From positions 6,765,001-6,829,000 of the forward strand of contig NC_092673.1 in the NCBI RefSeq assembly GCF_964355755.1: a stretch of DNA of 64,000 nt. Direction: 5' to 3'. Positions 62,255-64,000 of the stretch are shown in pieces. The notes beneath the pieces are model-generated. The model worked only from the letters and a program-made list of their open reading frames with translations. It made no database searches and was not told where the DNA came from. The DNA comes from Antedon mediterranea (lineage: Eukaryota; Echinodermata; Crinoidea; Comatulida; Antedonidae). The translations under genes and the position numbers were made by a program. Within the stretch, counting starts at the first letter, position 1. Each line of letters opens with the position of its first letter.

Positions 62255-64000
62255 GAGAAAATGTTTTAAACACTGCAAACGTTTATTCAAGAAACACTTC
62301 TATTATTATGAAAAGGGGAAACTGTGTTGGGTCCCCGGGGTGTCCCTTGTAGGGCTCATTTCTACTTTACTTGACTCGTGCGCGCCAAAATGATTAGGAA
62401 CAGTATATTTGTTCTGTTTATAAAAACAACGTATTGAATATTAAAATTGTGACCGTTCAAACGGAGTTTGCATCGCAAAAAGTTTTATAAACTTTCGTAC
62501 AGAAGGGGCACTGTACATTATGGTTAATTAATAATAGTCTTTTGTAATTACACATGTTTACCACCACCACACACATACAACACACCTTTTCCTTCTACCT
62601 CAGGTGAATCGGTCAATCATCGGCCGCTGATATTATTGTTGGGTTAATGGAGAATACTGTAAACCATGTGTAAACAAACCTTTGTGGGACAGTGGGCTAT
62701 TAATGATTAACGTTACTGGTACGTGTTGCTAGTATTTTTTATGTATAAAATCTGACCACATGTGTAGATCAGTTCGTATACAATTAAATCAAAACGACGA
62801 ATTTACAATATAGGTCTACCTGTATGTGAAAAGGGAATGTTCAGAGGGCCTGCCTCTGGAAAATACACACTATGCAAAATAATGTATTGGCCTAACAGAT
62901 TCAGTTTGGCATTTAATTCTACAATTTGTATGAATACATACTTCTTCCACTTAAAATGGTTAGGCCTAAAACCACTTGGATACTGATAGTTACTAACTGG
63001 CTATATCTACAGTTGTATCGTACCAGGGATGAGTAGGCCCCTATTTATTACCTTTTTTCAATTGTTCGTAAATAAGACAGGACCACAATGTAAAACATAT
63101 TATTTTCTTATACCTGATTGTGAAATCCTGAATAAATATGTTATTAAATAACTTAATAAGGCCTACTATTTGTCAATATCTCCCGTATCGGAACCCTCAT
63201 TATGTACAGATACGGTACCGTATAAGTTGTCTATATTCGTGGCTAACTGCGCCTTTCAGAAAAACAAACAATACACTTTATATCGTATACTATATTCAAC
63301 ATGCTTTTACATGTATAATAATAGTAGTCATTCACAACGTAATTATGTATTGTATAAGCAACAAGGTATACGGATTAGGGACAGACAGTACTAACAGTAA
63401 AGTAATCATCCATGAGTCTACGATATACAGTATTTAATACAGTAGGCCTACAAGAAAGGCTTTAAAAGCTCAATGATATGTATAAAGAGTAGGCTACAGT
63501 AGTTTTGGCAAAACGATTTTGAATGTCGTTAATATACGTAAGTACGTATTCAATGGTCTAGGTATCGATACAAAACAATTCTTACTTTTAATTTGACATG
63601 GTTGAAACAAATATTAGTTAGTATTGCTTTTTAAATTTTATACTTATTTTACCAACGAGCGACGTGTCAAACATTGTGTTATATTGGAAATGGATAATAA
63701 CCAAAATTACGAACGTTTAATGAACAAAATAATAGCTGTGAGAATACAGGAATAGTATGTGGACATCGATAAACTCATATAGTCTATTAGAAACGAGATT
63801 AATTTCATCTACTTGCCAAAATATTAACGCAAGACTACTGCGGTATAATTACATTTATTAATACCAAGAATAGTAATTCATTGGCATGACTATTAATGGG
63901 AGTTTTAATACGTTAATATGTGTGGCATCAATCATCTCTACGATAGACGGCGGCCGTAAAATAATTACCGCACCATACCGCGTTGTTCTTAATAATTAAC
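62255..64000. other. AT-rich sequence, nothing recognised
   Basis: No supported gene or repeat. Two TAGGCCTA octamers (62962, 63443). Confidence 0.5.

Noticed and set aside
1-64000. Autonomous transposon or retroelement proteins
   Set aside because: None of the open frames shows reverse transcriptase, integrase or transposase motifs; mobile elements here are all non-autonomous.

Overview
This is an AT-rich, intron- and repeat-dominated stretch of an animal nuclear genome. Only one protein-coding gene can be supported. On the minus strand, two exons with consensus splice sites encode both LIM zinc-binding domains of an LMO4-type LIM-only transcriptional cofactor: exon A at 51857..52103 and exon B at 36305..36554, separated by a 15.3-kb intron. 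The joined codons give 158 residues, against 165 for vertebrate LMO4 (figure from memory). A donor-like GTATGT right after the last Lys codon suggests that a very short terminal exon lies at lower coordinates, either unrecognised here or outside the window. The reading frame is also open back to the acceptor of exon A, so a 5' exon lies at higher coordinates. The divergence of the LMO4 sequence, together with dozens of copies of the palindrome TAGGCCTA, suggests a deuterostome invertebrate, perhaps an ambulacrarian such as an echinoderm or hemichordate. The lineage is inference, not demonstrated.

Layout. 1..36304 lies downstream of LMO4 exon B: either a further 3' intron or intergenic DNA. 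It holds a ~170-bp tandem array (395..925), a large 24-25-bp minisatellite (about 2150..3150), several inverted-repeat elements (MITE-like), an 844-bp long-terminal-inverted-repeat element with a matching 8-bp flanking direct repeat (13716..14559), a 0.47-kb foldback element (20015..20487) and several local duplications. 36555..51856 is the LMO4 intron; it carries four copies of MITE family 1, an 18-19-bp minisatellite (44295..44830), a run of 16 G, and three members of a palindromic CpG-rich family. 52104..64000 is 5' to LMO4 exon A (5' intron, noncoding exon or upstream flank). It contains a 29-bp array (55323..55572), a degenerate array of roughly 60-90 bp (57630..58135) and a ~46-bp array whose units each contain a short hairpin (58640..59460).

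No rRNA, complete tRNA, CRISPR array, transposase or reverse transcriptase was recognised. Almost all other open frames are short, compositionally simple or repeat-derived. The most interesting material is noncoding: the TAGGCCTA over-representation, at least three small inverted-repeat families present in multiple copies, two foldback elements, and the hairpin-bearing satellite upstream of LMO4.
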